64,000 bases of DNA, taken from the NCBI RefSeq assembly GCF_002860365.1, contig NZ_NMWT01000025.1:1-64000 (forward strand), in the 5' to 3' direction. The position numbers and the translations under genes were made by a program. This document shows positions 37,525-48,256 of the stretch, piece by piece (the stretch's first letter is position 1; each line of letters starts with the position of its first letter). Source of the stretch: Bifidobacterium parmae (GTDB lineage: Bacteria > Actinomycetota > Actinomycetes > Actinomycetales > Bifidobacteriaceae). The notes beneath the pieces are model-generated. The model worked only from the letters and a program-made list of their open reading frames with translations, was not told the DNA's origin and made no database searches.

Positions 37525-40368
37525 ATGGCTGAGGCTCGTGGATCGTTCAGAGTGCTGCTCGGCGCCGCTCCGGGCGTTGGCAAGACCTGCGCGATGCTCA
37601 AGGAGGGGCATCGTCTCGCCGAGGAGGGGCAGGACGTCGTCATAGCCCTGTTGGAGACGCACGGCCGCAAGGCCACGCAGCATGCGGCCGAGGGGTTGGA
37701 GAGTGTGCCGCGCAGGCGCATCCGCTACCGTGGCATGTGGCTTGAGGAGATGGACCTGTTCAAGGTCATCGAACGGCACCCTCAGGTCGCGCTCGTCGAC
37801 GAGCTCGCCCACACGAACGTGCCCGGATCGGTGCATGAGAAACGCTGGCAGGACGTCATGGACCTGCTCGATGCGGGCATCGACGTCATCACCACCATCA
37901 ACGTGCAGCACATCGAATCGCTCAACGACGTGGTCCGCGACATCACCGGCAGCACGCAGAAGGAGACCGTGCCGGACAAGGTCCTGCGGTCCGCCACGCG
38001 CGTCGAGCTCGTCGACCTTCCGCCGGAAGGACTGCGCGAACGACTCTCCGCCGGTCTCGTGTACAAGCCGGACCGCGTCGACGCGGCGTTGAGCAACTAC
38101 TTCCGCGTCGGCAACCTCACGGCCCTGCGCGAGCTCGCACTGCTATGGCTCGCCGGCCGCGTCGACGAGACCCTCAAGCAATACCGCGACGAGCACCACA
38201 TCAAAGCCAAATGGGAGACGCGCGAGCGTGTCATCGTCGCATTGTCGGGCGGGCCCGAAGGCGAGCAGCTGCTGCGGCGCGGCGCCCGCGTCGCTAGGGC
38301 TTCCGGCGGCGGCGACCTGATCGCCGTGCACGTCACCCCCGAGGACGGTCTCGCCGGATCCAACCCCGCGCTGCTCATCAAACAGCGCGACCTGGTGGAG
38401 AAGCTCGGAGGCACGTTCCATCAGATCGTCGGCGAGGACATCGCCGACGCCCTCCTCGATTTCGCGCGCGCCAACAACGCCACCCAGGTGATCGTAGGCG
38501 TCTCCAGACGGGGTCTGCTGTCGCGCTGGCTGGGCAGGCCGTCGACGCCCAACGGCATCATCGAGAAATCCGGCGACATCGACGTGCATATCGTCACGCA
38601 TACCTTCGCCAACAAGGGACTGGCCAGCATCCGCATGCCGTCGAGACGTCACGCGCCCATGGCGCTGGGACGCACGATCGGTGGACTGCTGTTCTCCGCG
38701 GTCTCGGTTCCTGTCGTCGCATGGGCGTTGTCGGCGTTCAGCTCCATGGCGTTCGTCCAACGCGACGCGCTCATCCTCCAGCTGCTGGTCGTCATCGCCG
38801 CGGTCATCGGCGGCTTCGTCCCCGCCACCCTGTCCGCATTGCTCAGCGGTCTCGTGCTTGACTTCCTGTATACGCAACCGGTGGGCACGCTCCATGTGAT
38901 GCACGCGTCGGATGTCGCCACCATCATCCTGTACATCGTCGTGGGGCTCATCGTCTCCGCCGTCGTCGACAGGGCCGACTCCCACACCAGGCAGGCCCAG
39001 CGCGCCAGCGCGGAGTCGGAGATCCTCGCCTCCGTGGCCGGTTCGGTGCTGCGCAGCGACGACCCGTTGGAGGCGATCGTGCACCGCACGCGCGAGGCGT
39101 TCGGATTCGACTGCGTGCGCGTCGTGCAGGACGGCCGCATCATCATCTCCGACGGGGAGCCCGCGCCCGCGAAGGATTCCGACGGGAACCAGGCGGCTGG
39201 CGCGTCCGTCGAAGAGCCCGAGACCATCGCCCATGACGAGCACGGCCCCGCGCTCAAGCTCTACGGCAGATCCATCGAAGCCTCCGACCAGCGTATGCTC
39301 ATGGCGATCCTCTCCCAGATCGAGACCGTGCTCGAGCACAACGACCTGGAACGCAAGGCCAGCGAAATCGGTCCGCTCGCACAGGCCGAGCGCGTCCGCA
39401 CCGGCCTGCTCAACGCGGTGAGCCACGATCTGCGCCGTCCGCTCGCCTCCGCGACCGCGGCGGTCTCGGGACTCGAGCGCATGGGCGCCACGATGAGCGA
39501 CCGCGACCGCGAGGATCTGCTGTCGGTCGCGTCCAACGGACTCAAGCAGCTCACGAAACTCGTCACCGACCTGCTGGACGTGTCGCGCATCCGCGAAGGC
39601 GCCCTGCCGTTGTCGCTCGTCGCCACCGACGTGGGCGAGACCATCATCCCCCTGTTCGACGAACTCGGCATCGGGCCGTGGAGCGTCGACCTCGACATCG
39701 CCCCGGATCTGCCGCTGGTCGTGGCCGACCCGCCCCTGCTGCGCCGTGCGTTGTCGAACGTGGTGGTCAACGCCCTCCGTTTCACGCCGAAGGACCGACG
39801 CGTGCGCATCGCCGCCTCGGCGTTCAACGGCGTGGTCGAGATCCGCGTCGCCGATCAGGGGCCCGGCGTGCCGGACTCGCGCAAGGACGACATCTTCCTG
39901 CCGTTCCATCGGCTCGGCGACACCGACAACACCACGGGACTCGGTCTGGGCATGGCGTTGTCGAAGGGGTTCGTGGAATCGATGGGCGGTTCGATATCGC
40001 CCGAGGACACGCCCGGCGGCGGGCTCACCATCGTCATCACCCTGCGCGCCGCGGGCGCCTCGCTGGAGGCGGGCCAGCCGATACCGAAGGACGAGCTGCC
40101 GAATCCGGCGGATATCCTCGAACAGGACACGTTGAAGGTATCGGACGCCGTCTCGGACGTCATCCTGCCGTTGCCGGGCCGCGGACGTTCCGACGAGCGC
40201 GGACTCGACAGGTTCATCACCTACGGCGTGATGCGCGGCGGCTCGGACGATCCCGCGGACCATGACGGCGTGACGGCGGACACGAAAGCGGACGACGCCC
40301 CCCGGCCGGTGAATGCCGCGACCGAGGAGCATACGGATATGACGGATATGAAGGAGGCGGATGCATGA
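37525..40368 (+). CDS. kdpD: Sensor histidine kinase KdpD
   Basis: A 947-residue membrane sensor for K+ limitation. In order: KdpD ATP-binding domain with P-loop GAAPGVGKT (about 12-20), a universal-stress-like domain (about 240-370), four membrane spans (about 385-490), a GAF-like region, the phosphorylated His634 in NAVSHDLRRP, and HATPase_c with NVVVNALRF and GLGLGMALSK. A ~100-residue C-terminal tail, Asp/Thr-rich, extends beyond the kinase domain and is unusual. It passes phosphate to KdpE, whose gene overlaps by four bases. Confidence 0.95.
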   Translation: MAEARGSFRVLLGAAPGVGKTCAMLKEGHRLAEEGQDVVIALLETHGRKATQHAAEGLESVPRRRIRYRGMWLEEMDLFKVIERHPQVALVDELAHTNVPGSVHEKRWQDVMDLLDAGIDVITTINVQHIESLNDVVRDITGSTQKETVPDKVLRSATRVELVDLPPEGLRERLSAGLVYKPDRVDAALSNYFRVGNLTALRELALLWLAGRVDETLKQYRDEHHIKAKWETRERVIVALSGGPEGEQLLRRGARVARASGGGDLIAVHVTPEDGLAGSNPALLIKQRDLVEKLGGTFHQIVGEDIADALLDFARANNATQVIVGVSRRGLLSRWLGRPSTPNGIIEKSGDIDVHIVTHTFANKGLASIRMPSRRHAPMALGRTIGGLLFSAVSVPVVAWALSAFSSMAFVQRDALILQLLVVIAAVIGGFVPATLSALLSGLVLDFLYTQPVGTLHVMHASDVATIILYIVVGLIVSAVVDRADSHTRQAQRASAESEILASVAGSVLRSDDPLEAIVHRTREAFGFDCVRVVQDGRIIISDGEPAPAKDSDGNQAAGASVEEPETIAHDEHGPALKLYGRSIEASDQRMLMAILSQIETVLEHNDLERKASEIGPLAQAERVRTGLLNAVSHDLRRPLASATAAVSGLERMGATMSDRDREDLLSVASNGLKQLTKLVTDLLDVSRIREGALPLSLVATDVGETIIPLFDELGIGPWSVDLDIAPDLPLVVADPPLLRRALSNVVVNALRFTPKDRRVRIAASAFNGVVEIRVADQGPGVPDSRKDDIFLPFHRLGDTDNTTGLGLGMALSKGFVESMGGSISPEDTPGGGLTIVITLRAAGASLEAGQPIPKDELPNPADILEQDTLKVSDAVSDVILPLPGRGRSDERGLDRFITYGVMRGGSDDPADHDGVTADTKADDAPRPVNAATEEHTDMTDMKEADA

Positions 40369-41078
40369 TGAAGATTCTGGTGGCGGACGACGATCCGCAG
40401 TTCCTCAAGGCGTTGAAGATCACCCTGCATTCACAGGGCTACGACATCGTGACTGCCCGTGATGGCGTCGAATGCATCACCGTGGCGGTACGCGAACACC
40501 CCGACCTGTTCGTGCTCGACCTCGGCATGCCCCGCATGGACGGCATGGGCGTGATCCACGGCGTGCGCGGATGGACTGAGGCCCCCATCCTCGTCGTCTC
40601 GGGCCGTACCGACGCACGTGAGAAGGTCGCCGCGCTGGACGCCGGCGCCGACGACTACGTGACCAAGCCGGTCTCGATCGACGAGCTGCTCGCCCGCATC
40701 CGCGCGCTGCTGCGTCGCGTGACGTTGGAGAACGCCGCGGAAAGCGAATCTCCGACGGTCGCATTCGGCGACGTGACCGTGGACCTCAACGCGCGTGCGG
40801 TGTTCCGTGGGCGTCAGGGGCGGCAGGTGCGCGTCAAGCTCACGCCCACCGAATGGAAGGTGCTGGAGGTGCTCGTGCGCAACGCGGGCAAGCTCGTCAC
40901 CCGGCAGGACATGCTCACCACGATCTGGGGCGCCAGCCATGTCAAGGACACCGGCTACCTGCGCCTGTACGTCTCCCAGTTGCGCCGCAAGATCGAGCCC
41001 GACCCGGCGCATCCGCGCTATCTGAAGACCGAAACGGGCATGGGGTACCGTCTCGACGTCACCGGCGCCGCCGACTGA
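40365..41078 (+). CDS. kdpE: Response regulator KdpE
   Basis: A 237-residue OmpR/PhoB-type regulator. The receiver domain has the acidic pair in VADDD, phosphorylated Asp52 in FVLDLGMP, and the switch Lys in VTKPVS. The C-terminal winged helix includes LTPTEWKVLEVLVRNAGKLV and RLYVSQLRRKIEPD. It overlaps kdpD. The 11-base spaced GTTAGCGAA repeats upstream of the kdp leader are a plausible binding site. Confidence 0.94.
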   Translation: MMKILVADDDPQFLKALKITLHSQGYDIVTARDGVECITVAVREHPDLFVLDLGMPRMDGMGVIHGVRGWTEAPILVVSGRTDAREKVAALDAGADDYVTKPVSIDELLARIRALLRRVTLENAAESESPTVAFGDVTVDLNARAVFRGRQGRQVRVKLTPTEWKVLEVLVRNAGKLVTRQDMLTTIWGASHVKDTGYLRLYVSQLRRKIEPDPAHPRYLKTETGMGYRLDVTGAAD

Positions 41079-41106
41079 CCGCAGACTCCCCATAAACTAA
41101 ATGAAC

Positions 41107-41139
41107 GGGCCCCGCCGGGAATCCTCCCATGCGGGGCCC
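41107..41139. terminator. Bidirectional terminator between kdpE and nnr
   Basis: GGGCCCCGC (41107-41115) pairs with GCGGGGCCC (41131-41139), between two convergent genes. Confidence 0.75.
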
Positions 41140-41145
41140 ATGTCG

Positions 41146-42939
41146 TCAGGCGATGGCGTCCGCCAACGAGTCGGGTATCGCAGCGATCACGTCGGAGGCG
41201 ACGATCGGATGGCCCAACGTGTCGAAGCGCTGACGGCTCGCGTTCATGCCGAACAGCTCCGGCGGCTCCCAGCCGCATTGCTCCGATTCCGAGGCGATCG
41301 CCGCCGCGGAGCCGTGCAGGTATGCGGCGGCCGAGGCCGTGCGCGCGACCGTCCATGGATCGTACGGCGCGGGCGAGGGACCGTCGCCCGCGCGCTCCTC
41401 GTCGTCCACGTCGTCCACGGCGGCGTCCGTATCCATCTGGGCGAGCAGCGCGCCGGTCATGCCGGCCAGCACGTCGCCGGCCCCGGCCGTGCCCAGCCAT
41501 GCCGGCGCGGCGCCCGCGACCAGCACGCGCGCGCCTTCGCCCACCACGATCGTCGCCGCCCCCTTGAGCAATACGGTCGCGCCGGTGCGGTCCTGCGCCT
41601 GACGGGCGCAACGCAGCGGTTCGACCTCGACCTGCGCCGCGGCGACGCCCAACAGGCGCGCCAATTCGCCCGCATGGGGCGTGATCACCACCTGTGGCAC
41701 GACGCGCTCCGGCAGCAGGTCGAGCGCGCCCGCGTCCACGACGATCGGCGGCATCGACGACGCGTCCTGCGCGTCGGCGGCGTAATGGCCGAGCAACGCG
41801 GCGATCGTCGCACGCTGCACGTCATCGCCGGCATCATCGCCCGCCGGCACGCCGGAACCGACCACCCACGACTGCACGTGCCCCTTGCCGAGCACCGCCT
41901 CAGGCAATGCCGCGAGCACCATGTCCTGCGCACGTTCCGGGCCGAGGTAGCGCACCATGCCCACGTTCGTGCGCGCCGCCGCCCTCGCGGTCAGCACCGC
42001 AGCGCCGGGGTAGCGCGACGAGCCGGTGACCAGCCCGACCACGCCGCGCGAGTATTTCGCGTCGCCGACACGGGGAAGCCGTACCGCCTCGGACGCCGAC
42101 TCCCGATCCGTCGCCTCGACGAGCGGCGTCGCGCCGTCCAGATCGAAGCCGAAGTCCGCCAGTGTGATGCGACCGCAGGCGAACGTCGCCGGAGGCAATA
42201 TCGCGCACGGCTTCATCGCGCCGAACGTCACGGTCTCATCCGCCGGGATGTAGGCGCCCGTCAGCGAGCCATCGTCCACGCCCACACCGGACGGCGTATC
42301 CATGGCGAGCACCATCGGCAGCTCCCCGTCCGATTCGCGACCCGGCAGCGCCGGACGGTCGGGGAGCGGGCCGTCGCCGCCGCGCGCGTCCGCCGCGGGC
42401 AGGCCGAGCGCCGCGGCGACCGCGGCGGGCACTCCGCGCAGCGGACCGTTCAACCCGATGCCGGTCATCGCGTCGATGACCAGATGCGAACGGCGCGCCA
42501 CACGGACCGCCGCCTGCAGACGCTCGCCGGCCTCTCCCGCAGAAAAACCGGATGCGCAGCCGGGGATCTCGGCGTCGGGGTCGAGCACCAGCACCTTGCC
42601 GCCGGCACGTACGAACGCGGCGAACCCCTCGTCATGCAGGGAGCGGCCCACCGCCACGGCGTTCACCTGGGCGCCCTCCTCGGCGAGCAGCGCCGCGGCG
42701 AACAGTCCGTCGCCGCCGTTGTCGCCGCCGCCGGCGAGCAGCGTCACGACCGCATCCTCGATATCGACGCCCTCGTCGTCGAGCATCCTCGCGGCCGTAT
42801 GCGCGGCCGCGTTCGCCGCCATGCGCATCAGCGGCACCCCGTCGTCGAGCAGCGGACGCTCCATCGCGCGCACATCCGCGGCCGTGAAGGCGCTGTGCAG
42901 CAGGACCTCGCGGCGTTCCTCATCGTTCGGTGTATCCAT
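41146..42939 (-). CDS. nnr: Bifunctional NAD(P)HX epimerase/dehydratase
   Basis: A 597-residue repair enzyme for hydrated NADH/NADPH. The N-terminal epimerase domain (about 15-270) has LLAGGGDNGGDGL, VIDAMTGIGLNG and AMDTPSGVG; the C-terminal dehydratase domain (about 275-597) has KYSRGVVGLVTGS, VVDAGALDLL, VITPHAGELARL and the ribokinase-like GTAGAGDVLAGM. Two Asp/Gly-rich inserts lengthen it over the usual ~500-530 residues. An active de novo NAD pathway is in the same window, though not the same operon. Confidence 0.92.
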   Translation of the reverse strand: MDTPNDEERREVLLHSAFTAADVRAMERPLLDDGVPLMRMAANAAAHTAARMLDDEGVDIEDAVVTLLAGGGDNGGDGLFAAALLAEEGAQVNAVAVGRSLHDEGFAAFVRAGGKVLVLDPDAEIPGCASGFSAGEAGERLQAAVRVARRSHLVIDAMTGIGLNGPLRGVPAAVAAALGLPAADARGGDGPLPDRPALPGRESDGELPMVLAMDTPSGVGVDDGSLTGAYIPADETVTFGAMKPCAILPPATFACGRITLADFGFDLDGATPLVEATDRESASEAVRLPRVGDAKYSRGVVGLVTGSSRYPGAAVLTARAAARTNVGMVRYLGPERAQDMVLAALPEAVLGKGHVQSWVVGSGVPAGDDAGDDVQRATIAALLGHYAADAQDASSMPPIVVDAGALDLLPERVVPQVVITPHAGELARLLGVAAAQVEVEPLRCARQAQDRTGATVLLKGAATIVVGEGARVLVAGAAPAWLGTAGAGDVLAGMTGALLAQMDTDAAVDDVDDEERAGDGPSPAPYDPWTVARTASAAAYLHGSAAAIASESEQCGWEPPELFGMNASRQRFDTLGHPIVASDVIAAIPDSLADAIA

Positions 42940-43077
42940 GGCGACCTCCTAGGTTCCGTCCGCCCTCCTGTGCGCGCCGTCGGAACAGGGCGCGCCGGCG
43001 GCGGCTCGCGGGCTACCCACCAGTGTAGTCGCGCCGCCATGCCCGCCCCGTATGCCCCATCATGCGGTTTCGGGCAT

Positions 43078-43107
43078 TTGACCGCGAAGGCCGCCGGCCC
43101 CTATCCT
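43078..43107 (+). promoter_or_regulatory. Promoter of the carboxymuconolactone decarboxylase-like gene
   Basis: -35 TTGACC (43078-43083), 18-base spacer, -10 TATCCT (43102-43107), about 90 bases before the start codon. Confidence 0.6.
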
Positions 43108-43198
43108 GTATGGCGATACGGCGCCGGCGGCGTGCAAACGGAACCCCGAGCGCATGAGACAGGCCCGGCCGTCGCGGCCGGGCGGGAAGGAACGGACC

Positions 43199-43957
43199 AT
43201 GTTCGGCAGAAGGAACGGCGGACTGTTCGCCGACGGCAAACCCACGCTCGCCCAGTGCGACCCCGAATTCATCGACCTGTTCTCGGCCTTCGCCTACGAC
43301 GAGGTCGTGCACGAGCCGGGTGCGAACCATCCGGACCTCGACGACGCCACGCGTTCCATGGCGATCCTCGCCACGCTCATCGGCAGTCAGGCCACGGACG
43401 CCTACGGGATGCTGCTGCCCGTTGCATTGAAAAGCGGCGTGACCCCGGCCCAGGCCAAGGAGATCGTCTATCAGGCGGTCGCCTACTGCGGCTTCGGGCG
43501 CGTGCTGCCCTTCCTCACCATCACCAACGACGTGCTCGCCGACCAAGGCGTCGGCCTGCCGCTTGAAGGCAGGGCGACCGTCACCGCCGACACGCGCGCC
43601 GCCGCCGGTGAGGCCAAGCAGATCGAGATCTTCGGCGAGGGAATGCGTGGGTTCGCACATTCCGGCCCCGAAGACACGCGGCACATCAACAAATGGCTCG
43701 CCGACAACTGCTTCGGCGACTACTACACGCGCACCGGGCTCGACACCCGCCACCGCGAGATGATCACCCTGTGCTATCTGGCCGCGCAAGGCGGATGCGA
43801 GCCGCAGCTGACCGCCCACGCGAAAGCCAACATCGCCGTCGGCAACGACAAGGCGTTCCTCATCGCCGTCGTCTCGCAGTGCATGCCCTACATCGGTTAC
43901 CCGCGCACGCTCAACGCGCTCAGATGCGTGAAGGAGGCCGCGGCGGCGGCCGAGTGA
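43199..43957 (+). CDS. Carboxymuconolactone decarboxylase family protein
   Basis: A 252-residue protein with two CMD-type helical units: about 40-120 (ATLIGSQATDAYGMLLPVAL, AKEIVYQAVAYCGFGR) and about 165-245 (GLDTRHREMITLCYLAAQGG, AKANIAVGNDKAFLIAVVSQ). The AhpD-type CxxC is absent, so an alkylhydroperoxidase role is not supported. The start has GGAAGGAACGGACC upstream. True substrate unknown; such fused CMD proteins are common in bifidobacteria and lactobacilli. It lies alone, downstream of a good promoter. Confidence 0.82.
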   Translation: MFGRRNGGLFADGKPTLAQCDPEFIDLFSAFAYDEVVHEPGANHPDLDDATRSMAILATLIGSQATDAYGMLLPVALKSGVTPAQAKEIVYQAVAYCGFGRVLPFLTITNDVLADQGVGLPLEGRATVTADTRAAAGEAKQIEIFGEGMRGFAHSGPEDTRHINKWLADNCFGDYYTRTGLDTRHREMITLCYLAAQGGCEPQLTAHAKANIAVGNDKAFLIAVVSQCMPYIGYPRTLNALRCVKEAAAAAE

Positions 43958-43985
43958 CGCGCCCGGCAGCGGGCATCCCGTCCGT

Positions 43986-43991
43986 TATAGT
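43986..43991 (+). promoter_or_regulatory. Putative -10 of the ABC-F gene
   Basis: TATAGT, 54 bases before the ABC-F start codon; no convincing -35 at normal spacing. Confidence 0.4.
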
Positions 43992-44045
43992 GTTCGTTGG
44001 CAAAATCCACGGCAACATGACACGGAAAGCGACGGGTGAGACGAC

Positions 44046-45647
<1,602 letters not shown>

Positions 45648-45666
45648 ACGGCCGGGTCTGCGGGTG

Positions 45667-46845
45667 CTACTCCACGGCGGCGGTGAGGGACTCCAGATAC
45701 GCGCGCATGCGGCGCAGACCCTCGGCGGTGGCCTCGGGCGTGCCCACGTAGCTCAGACGCACGTAGCCGCGGCCGCGCTCGCCGAACCCGGAGGCGGGCG
45801 TCACCACCACCTTGGCGCGTTCCAGCAGGTCGACCGCGAACGCATGGTCGTCCATGCCGGTGGCGTGCACGTCGACCAGCACGTAGAACGCGCCGTCGGG
45901 CGTCGCGCACGAGACCAGCGGCATGTCCGCCACGGCGGCGACGACCATGTCGCGGTTCGCGCGGTAGACGGCCGTCATCTCGTCGAGGATCTCGTTCGAC
46001 CCCTCCAACGCGGCGACGGCGCCCTGCTGGAGCGCTCCCGGCACGCAGGAGACGATGTCCTCCTGCATCACCGTCATCCGGTCGACGATCGGCTTCGGCC
46101 CGAACGCCGCGCCGATGCGCCAGCCGGTCATCGCGAACGTCTTCGAGAAGGAGTCCACCACCACGGTGCGACGGCGCATGCCCGGCACCGCCGCGATCGA
46201 CAGGCATTCGACCGACGGATCGTAGACGAACGAACGGTACACCTCGTCGCTGATCACCCACAGGTCATGCCGTTCGCACACCTCGGCGATGAGGTCCAGC
46301 TGCTCCGCGTCGATGACCGCGCCGGTCGGGTTCGACGGCGAATTGAGCAGGATCGCGCGCGTGCGCGGCGTGACCGCCGCCTCCACGTCCGTCGCCTGCA
46401 TGCGGAACCCGTGCGCCGCGTCGAGCGGCACCGGCACGACGTTCGCGCCGACGAGCCTCACCTGGCCGAAATAGTTCGCGTAGCCGGGATCGGGGATGAG
46501 GATGTCGTCGCCCGGGTCGAGCGTCGCCAGCATCGCCAGATACACGGCCTCCATGCCGCCGGCCGTGACGATCACGTCCGTGTCCGGATCGTAGTCGGTG
46601 CCGTCCGCCGCGTTGCGGTGCTCGCACCACGCCTCGCGCAGCGCGGCCGCTCCACGGTTGGGCGTGTAGTGCGTGTCGCCGAGGCTCGCGGCGCGGTAGG
46701 CGGCGTCGATGACCGGCTGCGGGGTGTCGAATCCGGGTTCGCCGATCGCGAACGAGACGGCGTCCGGCACGTTCGCGGCGAGTTCGAACATCTCGCGCAC
46801 GCTCGGGTACAGGGCTTTGGCGGCGCGTCTCGATACCTTCGGCAT
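45667..46845 (-). CDS. Class I/II PLP-dependent aminotransferase
   Basis: A 392-residue aminotransferase of fold type I. SFAIGEPGFDTP, TPNRGAAALREAW, NSPSNPTGAVI and the PLP Lys in SFSKTFAMTGWRIG are typical of AspC/AlaT-type enzymes. Substrate is not decided: aspartate, alanine or aromatic amino acids are all possible. The start at 46845 is chosen for AAGGAG about ten bases upstream; an in-frame ATG seven codons earlier is less likely. It is convergent with the ABC-F gene with only 19 bases between stops. Confidence 0.88.
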   Translation of the reverse strand: MPKVSRRAAKALYPSVREMFELAANVPDAVSFAIGEPGFDTPQPVIDAAYRAASLGDTHYTPNRGAAALREAWCEHRNAADGTDYDPDTDVIVTAGGMEAVYLAMLATLDPGDDILIPDPGYANYFGQVRLVGANVVPVPLDAAHGFRMQATDVEAAVTPRTRAILLNSPSNPTGAVIDAEQLDLIAEVCERHDLWVISDEVYRSFVYDPSVECLSIAAVPGMRRRTVVVDSFSKTFAMTGWRIGAAFGPKPIVDRMTVMQEDIVSCVPGALQQGAVAALEGSNEILDEMTAVYRANRDMVVAAVADMPLVSCATPDGAFYVLVDVHATGMDDHAFAVDLLERAKVVVTPASGFGERGRGYVRLSYVGTPEATAEGLRRMRAYLESLTAAVE

Positions 46846-46882
46846 GGCGGCATACTCCTTGCACATCCGGATTCGTCGTATG

Positions 46883-46930
46883 CGGCGGCGGGGTCGCGGT
46901 TCCCCTTCACGAACCACGACCCCGCCGCCG
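46883..46930 (-). terminator. Terminator after the unrecognised 317-residue gene
   Basis: CGGCGGCGGGGTCG (46883-46896) pairs with CGACCCCGCCGCCG (46917-46930), a 14-bp stem with further inner pairing. It lies between the two minus-strand genes. Confidence 0.75.
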
Positions 46931-47027
46931 AAATCCATAGGTTGCCGGCAAGTATGCCATCGTCGCGTTACGCGGAGGAGATCGTGTCCGATGCGCGAGA
47001 AACGGCGATGGGCATCCCGGCGACGGC

Positions 47028-47981
47028 TCAGTCGAAGAACCCGCTTCCGATCGACGGCATGCTCCGGTACGGCGGACGGTACGGCGGGCGATGCGCGCGG
47101 TCGCCGTACAGGTCCTCATGGCCGAACGCGGTGGCGTGCCGGTCGCGGCGCATGTACTCGTACACGTCCACGTCGGTCGGATCTGGCTGGTCCGACCAGT
47201 CGACGCCTCCCGACAGCAGCGGGTCGCGCGCGTCGATGCGGCTGCGCATCAGCTCGATGTCCTCCGACGCGTCCGCCAGACGCTCCGGATCCGTGCGCCG
47301 CAGCCGCTGCTCGACCAGATCGAGATAGGCGCGCTGGTTCTGCAGATCCTCATGCAGCCGCACCTCCTCGCACAGCGCCGTGTACAGCCGCTCCCCACGG
47401 CACGCGCGCTGCGCCTGCTCGACGGTCTCCTCGTGCCGGCGACCCGCCTCGACGCGTTCCCGCGAGGCGACGATCTCGTGCGCCAGCCCGTCGAACAGCG
47501 TGGAGAGCCGTTCGTCCATCCGCGAGTTCACGGTGTCGCGCAGGGACCGCTGACGGGCGAACGGACGTTCGCCGTTGACCCGCAGCGACAGCATGCCGGT
47601 CGGTTCGAATTCGCGCGACCGTCCCTCCAGCCATTGCGGCGCGTCGCTTTTCGGCACGCCGGTCAGCGTGCGCGGCTTTGGCGGACTGCCGGGCTTCGAC
47701 AGCTCCGACACGTGGAACGACGACCTGAACCCGTCCTCGTCCCGCACGACGAGATGCGGCCACGGCCATTTGGACCGCTTCGCCTCGTCGAACAGCTCCC
47801 GTGACGGGTCGACGACGGCGTATCCGCGTTCGACGGCCATACGGGCCGCCGTCCCGATGATCGTCGCGGCCCTGTCCACCTGATCGTCCGACACGTACCG
47901 CCGATCGACGTCCTCCCGGAACAGCCGGACCCACGACCGTGCCGTCGCGTCCTCGTCCCGCATGATGCTCTCGTCCGACAT
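47028..47981 (-). CDS. Hypothetical protein, unrecognised
   Basis: A 317-residue soluble protein that I do not recognise. ATG at 47981 has GGAAGGAG well placed upstream. The first ~110 residues look globular (RLFREDVDRRYVSDDQVDRA, YAVVDPSRELFDEAKRSKWP); the middle (about 170-265) is Glu/Arg-rich and likely a coiled coil; the last ~45 residues are Pro/Tyr/Arg-rich and probably disordered. No catalytic motif, signal peptide or membrane span was found. It lies divergent from an ECF transporter, across DnaA-box-like repeats. It was compared with JetD and does not fit. Confidence 0.75.
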   Translation of the reverse strand: MSDESIMRDEDATARSWVRLFREDVDRRYVSDDQVDRAATIIGTAARMAVERGYAVVDPSRELFDEAKRSKWPWPHLVVRDEDGFRSSFHVSELSKPGSPPKPRTLTGVPKSDAPQWLEGRSREFEPTGMLSLRVNGERPFARQRSLRDTVNSRMDERLSTLFDGLAHEIVASRERVEAGRRHEETVEQAQRACRGERLYTALCEEVRLHEDLQNQRAYLDLVEQRLRRTDPERLADASEDIELMRSRIDARDPLLSGGVDWSDQPDPTDVDVYEYMRRDRHATAFGHEDLYGDRAHRPPYRPPYRSMPSIGSGFFD

Positions 47982-48100
47982 GATGTCGCTCCTTCCCCCG
48001 ATGCGCGGCCTGCGCTGGCCGCCTTGCGGACCTTCGTCGTCCGCCGACACGCACCACCATGCCGCGTCTGTGAGGCATATGCAAATCGCATGCGAACAAT

Positions 48101-48131
48101 GTGCATAACGGTGCATAACTCTGTGCATAAC
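48101..48131. repeat. Three GTGCATAAC direct repeats (DnaA-box-like)
   Basis: GTGCATAAC occurs at 48101-48109, 48111-48119 and 48123-48131. Read on the minus strand with one flanking base, the first and third are TTATGCACA, a match to the relaxed DnaA box TTWTNCACA; the middle is TTATGCACC. They lie in a 275-base AT-richer gap between divergent genes. Confidence 0.6.
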
Positions 48132-48175
48132 CACTGAACGGGGATGCGGAAACGGATGAACATGGATGAAATGTC

Positions 48176-48200
48176 GCAATACATCGTCTCCGGGTATTGC
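48176..48200. promoter_or_regulatory. Inverted repeat GCAATAC-N11-GTATTGC before the ECF genes
   Basis: GCAATAC at 48176-48182 and GTATTGC at 48194-48200 are perfect complements over an 11-base spacer, 56 bases before the ECF S-component start. Probably an operator; the regulator is not known. Confidence 0.5.
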
Positions 48201-48256
48201 CAATCATCCACGCCGCCGGTACATTGATAACGCCCGATCACGGAAACGGAGACACC

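Noticed and set aside
47028-47981. Unknown protein as a displaced JetD nuclease
   Set aside because: It lacks toprim-type acidic motifs and any resemblance to the DUF3322/DUF2220 layout, and it is on the other strand with its own terminator.
48101-48131. Replication origin
   Set aside because: Only three boxes, no long AT-rich unwinding stretch and no dnaA, dnaN or gyrase genes around.
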